A stretch of 5,927 nucleotides of DNA from JAUVKA01 sp964465145 (GTDB taxonomy: Bacteria > Bacteroidota > Bacteroidia > Bacteroidales > UBA12481): assembly GCA_964465145.1 (NCBI GenBank), contig CAYXJR010000149.1, positions 1 to 5,927 of the forward strand, given 5' to 3'. The notes below the pieces were generated by a model. That model worked only from the letters and a program-made list of their open reading frames with translations. It was not told the DNA's origin and made no database searches. Position numbers and translations under genes: made by a program. This document shows, one piece after another, positions 1 through 5,022 of this stretch; within the stretch, counting starts at the first letter, position 1; the number at the start of each line of letters is the position of its first letter.

Positions 1-33
1 AACCCGCTTTTCTAAACCTTCTAAACCTTTTTC
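1..33. repeat. Left arm of a perfect 33-bp inverted repeat
   Basis: These 33 bases are the exact reverse complement of 2594-2626. The core is a repeated CTAAACCTT motif next to an AACCCGC end. On the other arm the same sequence sits between a heptamer array and the epimerase leader, so this is an inverted copy of that composite repeat, cut by the window edge. The rest of the inverted copy may continue to the left of base 1. Confidence 0.85.
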
Positions 34-137
34 AACCTACAACCTACATCCTACAACCTTCAACCAACAACCAACAACCAACAACCTACAACCTACATCC
101 TACAACCTTCAACCAACAACCAACAACCTGCAACCAA
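33..137 (+). repeat. Heptanucleotide tandem array A, 15 units of CAACCWA type
   Basis: Fifteen 7-bp units follow one another without interruption. Most are CAACCAA or CAACCTA, with variants CATCCTA, CAACCTT and CAACCTG. There is a higher-order period: units 33-81 and 82-130 repeat the same seven-unit order and differ at only two bases. The array contains no stop codon in any forward frame. It ends 27 bases before the dehydrogenase start codon, so it forms most of that gene's visible leader. It is the reverse-complement orientation of the arrays at 1552-1635 and 2495-2550. Confidence 0.95.
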
Positions 138-164
138 CCATATAGACGGAAAAACTCTCAAATA

Positions 165-1532
165 ATGGAAAACAAAATAACAATACTAAACAAGATAAAG
201 GCCAACGAAGAGACAGTGGGAGTAGTCGGCCTCGGATACGTGGGCCTGCCCCTCGCCGTTAATTTTGCTGAGGCGGGTGTAAGGGTTATCGGCTTTGATA
301 AGAGTAAGGAGAAGGTTGATAAGATCAATAATGGCGATAATTATATAGGCGATATCAGGGATGCTGTTTTGAGGGAGATTGTTGTTGACAAAACCATGCT
401 CACGGCAACCACAGATTTCACAAAAATGAAGGAATGCGATGCCCTGATCATCTGCGTCCCCACTCCTCTCGACAGGTATAAGAAGCCCGACATGAGCTAT
501 ATCGAATCTGCCTGTATAGAAATAGGCAGAAACATGAAGCCCGGTACTTTTATTAGTTTGGAAAGCACTACCTATCCCACTACCACGGAGGATTTTATGC
601 TTCCTATTATCGAAGAAAACTCAAAACACAATCCCTTGGCTCTACGTCATTCGTCACCCGTCACCCGTCACTCGTCACCAGGCTTCTTACACGGAACAGA
701 CTTCTGGTTAGCTTACTCTCCTGAGCGTGTCGACCCGGGGAACATGGAATATCATACACGTAATACGCCCAAGGTTTTGGGTGCCATGACTGAGGATGGT
801 TTGGAAATAGGTAAAGCCCTTTATTCCAAGGCTATCGACAATTTACATACTGTCAGCTCTCCCCGGGTAGCAGAAATGGTTAAGATCCTGGAGAACACCT
901 ATAGGCTGGTTAATATCAGTCTGATTAACGAATTAGCCTTATTAGCCGGCAAGATGGATATTAATATATGGGAGGTTATCGAGGCGGCCAAGACCAAGCC
1001 CTTTGGTTTCCAGGCCTTCTATCCCGGTCCGGGCATAGGCGGGCATTGTATTCCATTGGATCCTTTCTATTTAGAGCATATCGCCAAAAAGTATGATTTC
1101 GATTTAAGCATGATTCATGCGGCAGGGCACATCAATATGCGTATGCCTCATTACATGTATATCAAGATAGCCACCGCGCTCAACCGTCATAAAAAAGCCG
1201 TCAGGGGAAGCAAGATATTATTCCTCGGTGTGGCTTATAAACCCAATATCAACGACGCACGCGAATCACCCGCATTGGGAATCATGGATATCGTTACGCA
1301 CAAAGGCGGCCTCGTCTCCTACCACGATCCGCATATCCCATCCGTACGGACGCATAATTGCGTCCGCGATGGCGTACCATTAAACGCCCAAACATTGCAG
1401 GATGCCGACGTGGTCGTCCTAACCACCAACCACGATGTATTCGATATTGAATTCATCAAAGAGCATTCGAGGTTGATTGTTGATTTGCGGAATATGATCA
1501 AAGAAAGTTCTGAGAATGTGTATAAGTTGTAG
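165..1532 (+). CDS. wbpA: Nucleotide-sugar dehydrogenase, UDP-N-acetylglucosamine 6-dehydrogenase (WbpA) type
   Basis: This cytoplasmic enzyme would oxidise C6 of a UDP-hexosamine, most likely UDP-GlcNAc, to the uronic acid with two NAD+, supplying precursors for capsule or O-antigen. The N-terminal Rossmann fold shows G22-L-G24-Y-V-G27. The region ESTTYP (133-138) is the conserved strand-loop of the NAD domain. The central helix ENTYRLVN is at 243-250. The signature around GPGIGGHCIPLDP gives catalytic Cys295 and Asp299. The C-terminal UDP-binding domain starts near 346 and includes AYKPNINDARESPA. The protein has 455 residues, somewhat longer than the usual 430-440. The excess matches an extra segment at about 155-175 that contains a heptamer repeat, and a second repeat element encodes part of 392-403. 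The ATG at 165 is chosen because the Rossmann motif begins at the expected distance. No clear Shine-Dalgarno is visible, which is common in Bacteroidota. The exact substrate (GlcNAc, GalNAc or ManNAc form) cannot be fixed from sequence alone. Confidence 0.93.
   Translation: MENKITILNKIKANEETVGVVGLGYVGLPLAVNFAEAGVRVIGFDKSKEKVDKINNGDNYIGDIRDAVLREIVVDKTMLTATTDFTKMKECDALIICVPTPLDRYKKPDMSYIESACIEIGRNMKPGTFISLESTTYPTTTEDFMLPIIEENSKHNPLALRHSSPVTRHSSPGFLHGTDFWLAYSPERVDPGNMEYHTRNTPKVLGAMTEDGLEIGKALYSKAIDNLHTVSSPRVAEMVKILENTYRLVNISLINELALLAGKMDINIWEVIEAAKTKPFGFQAFYPGPGIGGHCIPLDPFYLEHIAKKYDFDLSMIHAAGHINMRMPHYMYIKIATALNRHKKAVRGSKILFLGVAYKPNINDARESPALGIMDIVTHKGGLVSYHDPHIPSVRTHNCVRDGVPLNAQTLQDADVVVLTTNHDVFDIEFIKEHSRLIVDLRNMIKESSENVYKL
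645..679 (+). repeat. Five heptamer units inside the dehydrogenase reading frame
   Basis: The units are CGTCATT, CGTCACC, CGTCACC, CGTCACT and CGTCACC. They encode RHSSPVTRHSSP (residues 161-172) in a loop just before the DFWLAYSPERVDPGN motif. As I recall the family, relatives pass almost directly from the ENS region to that motif, so about 19 residues look inserted. The reverse complement (GGTGACG, AATGACG) matches the GATGACA/GATGACG units of the intergenic arrays at 1552 and 2495. The reading frame is kept. Confidence 0.85.
1338..1372. repeat. 35-bp palindromic element, copy inside the dehydrogenase gene
   Basis: The element runs from CCAT to ATGG. Its central stem is CGGACGCA, a TAAT loop, then TGCGTCCG. 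A same-length copy lies between genes at 2869-2903. The two copies differ in a stem pair by a compensating C/G to G/C exchange, so the stem is kept while the sequence changes. Here the element is translated and gives part of VRTHNCVRDG in a variable loop of the UDP-binding domain. Confidence 0.75.
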
Positions 1533-1536
1533 GATA

Positions 1537-1635
1537 GGTCGCTTCGCTCCCGATGACAGATGACGGATTACAGATAACGGATAACGGTTGTAGGTTGTTA
1601 GTTGTAGGTTGTTAGTTGTAGGTTGTAGGTTTAGA
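1537..1635 (+). repeat. Composite repeat module B: 16-bp motif plus 12 drifting heptamers
   Basis: The motif GGTCGCTTCGCTCCCG (1537-1552) begins four bases after the dehydrogenase stop codon. Overlapping its last base, twelve 7-bp units follow: GATGACA, GATGACG, GATTACA, two GATAACG, then alternating GTTGTAG and GTTGTTA, ending in GTTTAGA. The 7-bp register is unbroken while the unit sequence drifts from the GATGACG type to the GTTGTAG type. This links both heptamer types seen elsewhere in the window. The G-rich strand is the + strand here, opposite to arrays A, D and E. Confidence 0.9.
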
Positions 1636-1637
1636 AA

Positions 1638-1910
1638 GGTTTAGAAGGTTTAGGAGAGCGGGCGAGACCAAACAGAACACCGGGCTAGCGTTGGCTTGTG
1701 TGTGGGGAGGTTTGTTCTGTTTTTGATTTTTTGGTTACCTTTTTGATCAAGCAAAAAGGTAAGAGAAGAAAAAAGAGAATAATGAAACTATTAATCACAG
1801 GAGGTGCAGGCTTCATTGGTAGTAACCTGGTAGATCATTTCCTCGAAAAAGGAAATGAAATAGTCGTCCTCGACAACCTCCCCACTGGTTTCAAGCACAA
1901 CATCTCCCAT
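1638..1910 (+). repeat. 273-bp direct repeat, copy 1 (leader plus epimerase 5' end)
   Basis: This segment matches 2600-2872 without gaps at a constant offset of 962 bases. Bases 1675-1781 (non-coding leader) differ from copy 2 at one position of 107. The following 129 coding bases differ at seven positions. The upstream 37 bases (GGTTTAG repeats and the GCGGG stretch) are more diverged. Together with module B the duplicated unit spans 1537-1910. Confidence 0.92.
1735..1762. other. Leader hairpin, copy 1
   Basis: TTACCTTTTTG, a six-base ATCAAG loop, and CAAAAAGGTAA form a perfect 11-bp stem that ends 19 bases before the epimerase start codon. The identical hairpin occurs at 2697-2724. It is AT-rich and has no pure T tract on its 3' side, so it is not a classic intrinsic terminator. 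It could be an RNA control element or part of a dispersed intergenic repeat. Confidence 0.7.
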
Positions 1911-1952
1911 CATTTCGGCAACCCGGCAAGTCAACTGTCAAGGAATACTTGA
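1782..1952 (+). pseudogene. Truncated NAD-dependent epimerase/dehydratase (WbpP/GalE-like), copy 1
   Basis: The ATG at 1782 opens an SDR-family nucleotide-sugar epimerase. MKLLITGGAGFIGSNLV gives the first beta strand and the GGxGFIG NAD-binding loop. VVLDNL is the second strand, with the Asp that binds the adenosine ribose. The TGFKHNI stretch resembles UDP-GlcNAc 4-epimerases of the WbpP type. Homology lasts to about residue 48 (SHHFGNP), and the frame then runs into unrelated codons and stops at residue 56. Full-length relatives have about 310-340 residues, so the catalytic YxxxK region and substrate domain are missing. The fragment follows the dehydrogenase in the same direction, which fits a wbpA-wbpP-like pair broken by rearrangement. 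The frame is open upstream through the leader to a GTG at 1698, but the ATG is the natural family start. Confidence 0.85.
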
Positions 1953-1954
1953 CA
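1936..1954. other. Small inverted repeat at the fragment junction
   Basis: TGTCAAG, a five-base GAATA loop and CTTGACA form a 7-bp stem. It lies exactly between the end of the epimerase homology and the start of the regulator fragment, and it contains the stop codon of the epimerase fragment (1950-1952). It may be part of whatever sequence joined the two fragments, but a stem this short can arise by chance. Confidence 0.35.
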
Positions 1955-1964
1955 ACTGCATCAG

Positions 1965-2342
1965 ATGGGAAGAAATACAGAACCCTTATTGGAAGAATAT
2001 AGTGGTGGTATTCAATGGACTTTTTATAAAAAGGAGAAAGTCACCGGACAGGTTACCGGACAGGTTACCGGGCAAGCTACCGTGCAGGTTACCGGGTATG
2101 TGACGGAATTCATAAAAAGAGTTATTTTAGTATTATCTGATGAACTCAAAAGATCCGAAATACACACGGCTCTGGAATTAAAGCATCGCGATAATTTTGT
2201 TGACAACTACCTAAATCCTGCACTTGAGGAGGGATATATTGAAATGACGTATCCGGATAGTCCAAGTCATACGAATCAACGCTACAGATTTACAAAAAAA
2301 GGTTGGGAATTAAGAATGGAAATTGAAAAACTGAAAACTTAA
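1965..2342 (+). pseudogene. C-terminal remnant of an AlbA_2/RecG-like ATP-binding regulator
   Basis: The 125-residue frame matches the C-terminal part of the large family of putative DNA-binding/ATP-binding proteins with an AlbA_2 domain (COG2865-like). Residues 6-21 (EPLLEEYSGGIQWTFY) correspond to the segment after the GHKL-like ATP-binding region. Residues 26-47 contain four-residue VTGQ repeats encoded by a 12-bp tandem repeat at about 2040-2102, a common linker in this family. Residues 50-117 form a winged-helix unit with RSEIHTAL and the NYLNPALEEGYIEM stretch. Intact relatives have about 400-550 residues, so the AlbA_2 and ATP-binding parts are absent. The ATG at 1965 is likely fortuitous. 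A different piece of the same family lies at 5727-5927. No promoter is seen, and the fragment is probably inactive. Confidence 0.75.
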
Positions 2343-2478
2343 AGCACCGAAGATTGTTGAAAATGTTGAGTTGATTAATTCGATTAATGGTAATTGTTTA
2401 AAGTTGATAGTTTAGATATGGTGCGCTGGCCAAAAAAGAAGCGGGCGAAAAGAGTTTATGAAGGTTTATGAGGTTTAG
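2343..2478. other. Non-coding stretch with a partial repeat copy
   Basis: No gene is seen here. TGGCCAAAAAAGAA at 2427-2440 is identical to 2626-2639, where it forms the junction between the GGTTTAG repeats and the epimerase leader. It is followed by a GCGGGCGA stretch and GTTTATGAAGG/GGTTTATGAGG motifs like the GGTTTAG repeats. This looks like a decayed partial copy of the composite repeat. Confidence 0.5.
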
Positions 2479-2626
2479 GGTCGCTTCGCTCCCGAATGAC
2501 AGATGACAGATGTAGGTTGCAGGTTGTAGGTTGTAGGTTGTAGGTTGAAAAGGGTTTAGGAGGTGATGAGTTTAGGAAGGTTTAGGAGGTTTAGAAAAAG
2601 GTTTAGAAGGTTTAGAAAAGCGGGTT
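2479..2626 (+). repeat. Composite repeat module C: 16-bp motif, heptamers and GGTTTAG repeats
   Basis: GGTCGCTTCGCTCCCG (2479-2494) is identical to 1537-1552. Eight heptamers follow: AATGACA, GATGACA, GATGTAG, GTTGCAG, three GTTGTAG and GTTGAAA (2495-2550). Then come irregular GGTTTAGGA/GGTTTAGAA repeats to 2617 and the GCGGGTT end. The order is the same as in module B, with a different unit number. Confidence 0.9.
2594..2626. repeat. Right arm of the perfect 33-bp inverted repeat
   Basis: This is the exact reverse complement of bases 1-33. The two arms enclose the dehydrogenase gene, the first epimerase fragment and the regulator fragment. Next to the arms the heptamer arrays are also in opposite orientation. 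Confidence 0.85.
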
Positions 2627-2872
2627 GGCCAAAAAAGAACACCGGGCTAGCGTTGGCTTGTGTGTGGGGAGGTTTGTTCTGTTTTTGATTTTTTGGTTAC
2701 CTTTTTGATCAAGCAAAAAGGTAAGAGAAGAAAAAAGAAAATAATGAAACTATTAATCACCGGCGGAGCCGGCTTCATTGGTAATAACCTGGTAGATCAT
2801 TTCCTCGAAAAAGGAAATGGAATAGTCGTCCTCGACAACCTCCCCACTGGTTTCGAGCACAACATCTCCCAT
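2600..2872 (+). repeat. 273-bp direct repeat, copy 2 (leader plus epimerase 5' end)
   Basis: This is the second copy of 1638-1910 at an offset of 962 bases. It carries the same AGAACA...TGTTCT pair, the same hairpin and the same start region. Homology stops at CCCAT, where the 35-bp palindrome begins. Confidence 0.92.
2697..2724. other. Leader hairpin, copy 2
   Basis: This is identical to the 11-bp-stem hairpin at 1735-1762 and also ends 19 bases before an epimerase ATG. Keeping the same hairpin while the coding part differs hints that the leader, not the protein, is what is being preserved or spread. Confidence 0.7.
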
Positions 2873-2878
2873 CCGTAG
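2744..2878 (+). pseudogene. Truncated NAD-dependent epimerase/dehydratase (WbpP/GalE-like), copy 2
   Basis: The 44-codon frame reads MKLLITGGAGFIGNNLV with the same NAD-binding loop, VVLDNL strand and TGFEHNI stretch as copy 1. It differs by four silent changes in the glycine loop and by three replacements: Ser14 to Asn, Glu26 to Gly and Lys38 to Glu. Homology ends at ISH. The next codons, CCG TAG, come from the 35-bp palindrome, which supplies the stop. Nothing of the remaining roughly 270 residues follows, so it cannot be a working enzyme. Confidence 0.85.
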
Positions 2879-2903
2879 GGACGGATAATTCCGTCCGTCA
2901 TGG
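2869..2903. repeat. 35-bp palindromic element, intergenic copy
   Basis: The element runs from CCAT to ATGG with central stem GGACGGA, a TAAT loop and TCCGTCC. It is the same length and layout as 1338-1372 inside the dehydrogenase gene. It abuts the end of epimerase fragment 2. As I recall, palindromes of this GTAGGGACG...CGTCC type are dispersed in several bacterial genomes, but I cannot check copy number here. Confidence 0.75.
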
Positions 2904-2985
2904 CTCGGGAAAGGTTTACAAGCTTTAAAGCCAACGCCTGAAGGGATTTCGGGAGTAAAAGAGCAGTTTTGATGATGAATTTTGT

Positions 2986-2993
2986 TATCTTTA
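2986..2993 (+). promoter_or_regulatory. Possible Bacteroidota -7 box for the AbiEii module
   Basis: TATCTTTA is a near match to the TAnnTTTG -7 element and lies 23 bases before the ATG at 3017. A TTTG at 2968-2971 is nearer than the usual -33 spacing, so only the -7 box is supported. Confidence 0.35.
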
Positions 2994-3016
2994 AAACAAT
3001 AAGTTAGAAAACAAAA

Positions 3017-3250
3017 ATGGACATTACGCCATTTTCAAAACATATTTTCTGGTCATGGAAACATGATGCCGATTTGCCCGAAAATCTTGTAATACAGCAG
3101 GTAATTGCGTATGGTGAGATTTCAGATTTTCGATTATTGAGCAAGTTAATTCCAAAACAAAATATCATTGAAGCAATTGAAAAATGGAGAAATAAAGACC
3201 AATATAAAAAACACATCCATTTTTTAAAACAGGTGTTTCTTGATGGATAA
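3017..3250 (+). CDS. Small AbiEii-partner protein, DUF6922-like putative antitoxin
   Basis: The 77-residue protein has no signal peptide or membrane segment. FSKHIFW (6-12), VIQQVIAYG (25-33) and DFRLLSKLI (37-45) resemble small Bacteroidota proteins (DUF6922 type, from memory) encoded directly upstream of AbiEii-type nucleotidyltransferases. The second half is a basic, probably helical segment ending in LKQVFLDG. Its stop codon overlaps the start of the next gene by eight bases, so the two are almost certainly translated together. This fits an antitoxin or regulatory partner, although it is not the classical winged-helix AbiEi. The ATG at 3017 follows a possible -7 box. The partner role is inferred from position and size. 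Confidence 0.75.
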   Translation: MDITPFSKHIFWSWKHDADLPENLVIQQVIAYGEISDFRLLSKLIPKQNIIEAIEKWRNKDQYKKHIHFLKQVFLDG

Positions 3251-3914
3251 AACTGCTGTTGACTTAAAGTTTATGCCTGCAAACACGCTAACCGTGTTTA
3301 ATAAACTGGTAGAAAATCATTTTATCTCAAAATATACATTGGTAGGCGGAACGGCGCTTTCAATTCAAATCAGGCACCGCTTATCCGAAGATTTGGATTT
3401 TATTTTCGATGGTGAAAAACTAAATGCCAATTCCATCAAAAGAAACATCGCTGCTGTTTTTCCAGACTACAGGATAATTAGGCAGGAACTGCCATGGCAA
3501 ATCGATTTTGTAATTAATAATGTTAAGGTTACTTTTTTTTCCACAGGGGCAATTGCACTACCTTTCAATGTACAGTTTCATTCATTCCGCTATAAGTCAA
3601 TTGCAGTTTGCAATGCAAAAACCATTGCTTCATTAAAAATGGCTGCAATTGCACAACGCAATACCATACGCGATTACTACGATCTTTACACGCTGATAAA
3701 GTATCATTATTCATTAAAAGAGATTATCGACCAAACAAAAAAACTAATTCCAAATCTTTCGCCGATAACTTATACCGAAACGTTAATATACATCGACGAC
3801 ATAGAGGAAGCATCTTTGGAAAATCATTTAATGCCTGTTGAGTTAATCTCAAAAGACCAAATAGCAGAATTTTTTATTGCCAAAATCCTTAAGATTAAAA
3901 ATGAAATCGATTAA
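3243..3914 (+). CDS. AbiEii/AbiGii-family nucleotidyltransferase toxin
   Basis: This is a 223-residue member of the AbiEii (DUF1814) nucleotidyltransferases, cytoplasmic enzymes in toxin-antitoxin and abortive-infection systems. Studied relatives transfer nucleotides to tRNA or other targets and stop growth until neutralised. Visible motifs are VGGTALSIQIRHRLSEDLDF (34-53), which carries the GG and the metal-binding Asp50 and Asp52, an internal strand with Asp89, KTIASLKMAAI (126-136), and RDYYDLY (143-149), the typical family ending motif. All key residues appear present and the length is normal for the short form of the family. A TTG at 3240 would add one residue, but the ATG at 3243 is the more likely start. 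It overlaps the upstream partner gene, as expected for a coupled toxin-antitoxin pair. The base composition is more AT-rich than the dehydrogenase gene, which is compatible with horizontal acquisition. Confidence 0.88.
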   Translation: MDKTAVDLKFMPANTLTVFNKLVENHFISKYTLVGGTALSIQIRHRLSEDLDFIFDGEKLNANSIKRNIAAVFPDYRIIRQELPWQIDFVINNVKVTFFSTGAIALPFNVQFHSFRYKSIAVCNAKTIASLKMAAIAQRNTIRDYYDLYTLIKYHYSLKEIIDQTKKLIPNLSPITYTETLIYIDDIEEASLENHLMPVELISKDQIAEFFIAKILKIKNEID

Positions 3915-3997
3915 GGTTTATGCCTTTAATTTATAGACGTCTCAACTTATTTGAAATGGAAACCAATAGAGAAAAACCCCTGAAATTCAAGCATAAT

Positions 3998-4013
3998 TAA
4001 TTTTGTATCTTTG
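3998..4013 (+). promoter_or_regulatory. Two tandem TAnnTTTG -7 boxes before the MntA/HepT operon
   Basis: TAATTTTG (3998-4005) and TATCTTTG (4006-4013) are both perfect matches to the Bacteroidota -7 element and directly adjoin each other. The ATG at 4018 follows by four bases, so a transcript from the second box would start at or inside the beginning of the gene. The first box gives a very short leader. No clear -33 TTG is seen at the normal distance. Confidence 0.5.
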
Positions 4014-4017
4014 TATT

Positions 4018-4305
4018 ATGCGTATAAAACCGGAAATAAAGATTTTCATTAAGGAAACAGCCTCAAAATTGTTTCCGGAGGCCGAGTTATACCTTTTTGG
4101 ATCAAGAGTGAATGATCGGGGGCGGGGAGGCGATATAGATATTCTGATTCTTTCGGAGCGAAGAATAGATAATAAACTGCTGAGGGAATTCCGGATAAAA
4201 TTCTATAAAATATTTGGCTGGCAAAAAATTGACCTGGTCAATTTAACCAGGGACGATAAATCAACCTTTAGAAAACTTATTCAAACCAATATACAGCCTA
4301 TCTGA
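4018..4305 (+). CDS. mntA: MntA-type minimal nucleotidyltransferase antitoxin
   Basis: The 95-residue protein is a minimal nucleotidyltransferase of the type paired with HepT. In studied pairs it AMPylates a tyrosine near the HepT active site and blocks its RNase activity. The motif YLFGSRVNDRGRGGDIDILI (25-44) contains Gly28-Ser29 and the metal-binding Asp39 and Asp41. A third acidic position is likely Asp72 in KIDLVNL. All catalytic residues are therefore present. The frame could be extended to a TTG at 4003, but this would run through the promoter boxes, so the ATG at 4018 is preferred. The HepT gene starts two bases after the stop codon, which indicates a two-gene operon. Confidence 0.85.
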   Translation: MRIKPEIKIFIKETASKLFPEAELYLFGSRVNDRGRGGDIDILILSERRIDNKLLREFRIKFYKIFGWQKIDLVNLTRDDKSTFRKLIQTNIQPI

Positions 4306-4307
4306 TC

Positions 4308-4778
4308 ATGCCTGACGATAAATTAAAAAAGCAGCTCCTTCGGGAGGAGATGGAGTTATTGGGTAAAGCGGTTGAAACTTTAAATCTTTCAATAAAAAAA
4401 TGCACAAATATTATTGGAAAAGAACATTACTCTTTTGAAGAATTGGAGTCATTCGATTCCCTGACATCCAAATTTGGCAGGACCTCCGATCTGTTCACTC
4501 AAAAAGTTTTACGTACTGTTTTTATATTGCTGCATGAACCATTTATTCCGTTTATTGATTTTCTGAACCAGGCAGAGAAAATGGGAATAATCAAATCTGC
4601 CGACCAGATGCTGGAAATCAGAGACTTAAGAAACCAGATTACGCATGAATATCTACCTGAAGCTATCACAGAACTGGTCCCGGAAGTTTTGGAGTATAGC
4701 AATTTATTGATCTCGAACATAAATAAAGCGCATCAATTCATCACCAACAGAAACTGGATTGCTGACTCAGATTCTTGA
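4308..4778 (+). CDS. hepT: HepT-like ribonuclease toxin
   Basis: The 156-residue all-helical protein is of the HepT/HI0074 substrate-binding type (DUF86 relatives). Known members are dimeric RNases whose HEPN active site carries R-x4-6-H. Here RNQITHEY places Arg108, His113 and Tyr115 in the right order, with Tyr115 as the expected AMPylation target of MntA. SFDSLTSKFGRTSD (48-61) is the characteristic helix of this subgroup. The length is normal to slightly long. It follows the antitoxin gene by two bases and shares its promoter. Nothing appears broken, so the pair is probably functional. A role in phage defence or plasmid maintenance is inferred from the family. Confidence 0.87.
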   Translation: MPDDKLKKQLLREEMELLGKAVETLNLSIKKCTNIIGKEHYSFEELESFDSLTSKFGRTSDLFTQKVLRTVFILLHEPFIPFIDFLNQAEKMGIIKSADQMLEIRDLRNQITHEYLPEAITELVPEVLEYSNLLISNINKAHQFITNRNWIADSDS

Positions 4779-4819
4779 AATCAAAAAATGTCGGTTGTCA
4801 GATCAATTCAACAGTCCGA

Positions 4820-4924
4820 CAACCAACAACCTACAACCAACAACCAACAACCAACAACCAACAACCAACAACCAACAACCAACAACCTACAACCTACAAC
4901 CAACAACCTACAACCTACAACCTG
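4820..4924 (+). repeat. Heptanucleotide tandem array D, 15 units
   Basis: Fifteen uninterrupted 7-bp units: mostly CAACCAA, then mixed CAACCTA, with CAACCTG last. The array starts 41 bases after the HepT stop codon. It ends four bases before a shard of the epimerase gene. The forward strand is free of stop codons in all frames, which creates several spurious Gln/Pro/Thr/Asn-rich open frames. Confidence 0.95.
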
Positions 4925-4928
4925 CCAC

Positions 4929-4973
4929 CTCCTCATCACCGGCGGAGCCGGCTTCATTGGATATTATCTTTAA
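4929..4973 (+). pseudogene. Third shard of the epimerase 5' region
   Basis: Fourteen codons read LLITGGAGFIGYYL and then a stop. Bases 4935-4960 are identical to 2756-2781 of epimerase copy 2 and share its version of the glycine loop, not that of copy 1. The start codon and leader are missing, because the array D units occupy their place. This is too short to act as a protein and marks a rearrangement scar. Confidence 0.75.
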
Positions 4974-5022
4974 AACTGCTGCAATCCTAAGGGTGAGATA
5001 ACTTTTGCTTAATACAATTTCT

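Noticed and set aside
1698..1781. Upstream extension of epimerase fragment 1 from a GTG (and the same at 2660 for fragment 2)
   Set aside because: The extra residues come from the hairpin leader. The family start is the ATG directly before KLLITGGAGFIG.
1629..2617. GGTTTAG and GTTGTAG repeats as telomere-like sequence
   Set aside because: The resemblance to 7-bp eukaryotic telomere repeats is superficial. The arrays are internal, short, degenerate and in both orientations, and the neighbouring genes are bacterial.
2920..2960. Possible integron attC site around a CCAACGCCTGAAGG stretch
   Set aside because: No matching inverse core site or paired stem was found, no integrase is present, and the other toxin-antitoxin modules lack similar sequences.
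3004..3216. Reverse-strand open frames at 1319-1501, 2024-2206, 3004-3216, 4499-4720 and 4987-5193, and the forward frame 3608-3841
   Set aside because: All lie opposite or in another frame of well-supported genes and show no recognisable motif.
3896..3935. Weak hairpin after the AbiEii gene as a terminator
   Set aside because: Only about four stem pairs form cleanly, and no T tract follows.
4759..5001. Open frames rich in Gln, Pro, Thr and Asn over array D (also at 4775, 4788) and over array E (5588-5776)
   Set aside because: The CAACCWA heptamer has no stop codon in any forward frame, so long open frames arise automatically. They have no family motif and end in unrelated shards.
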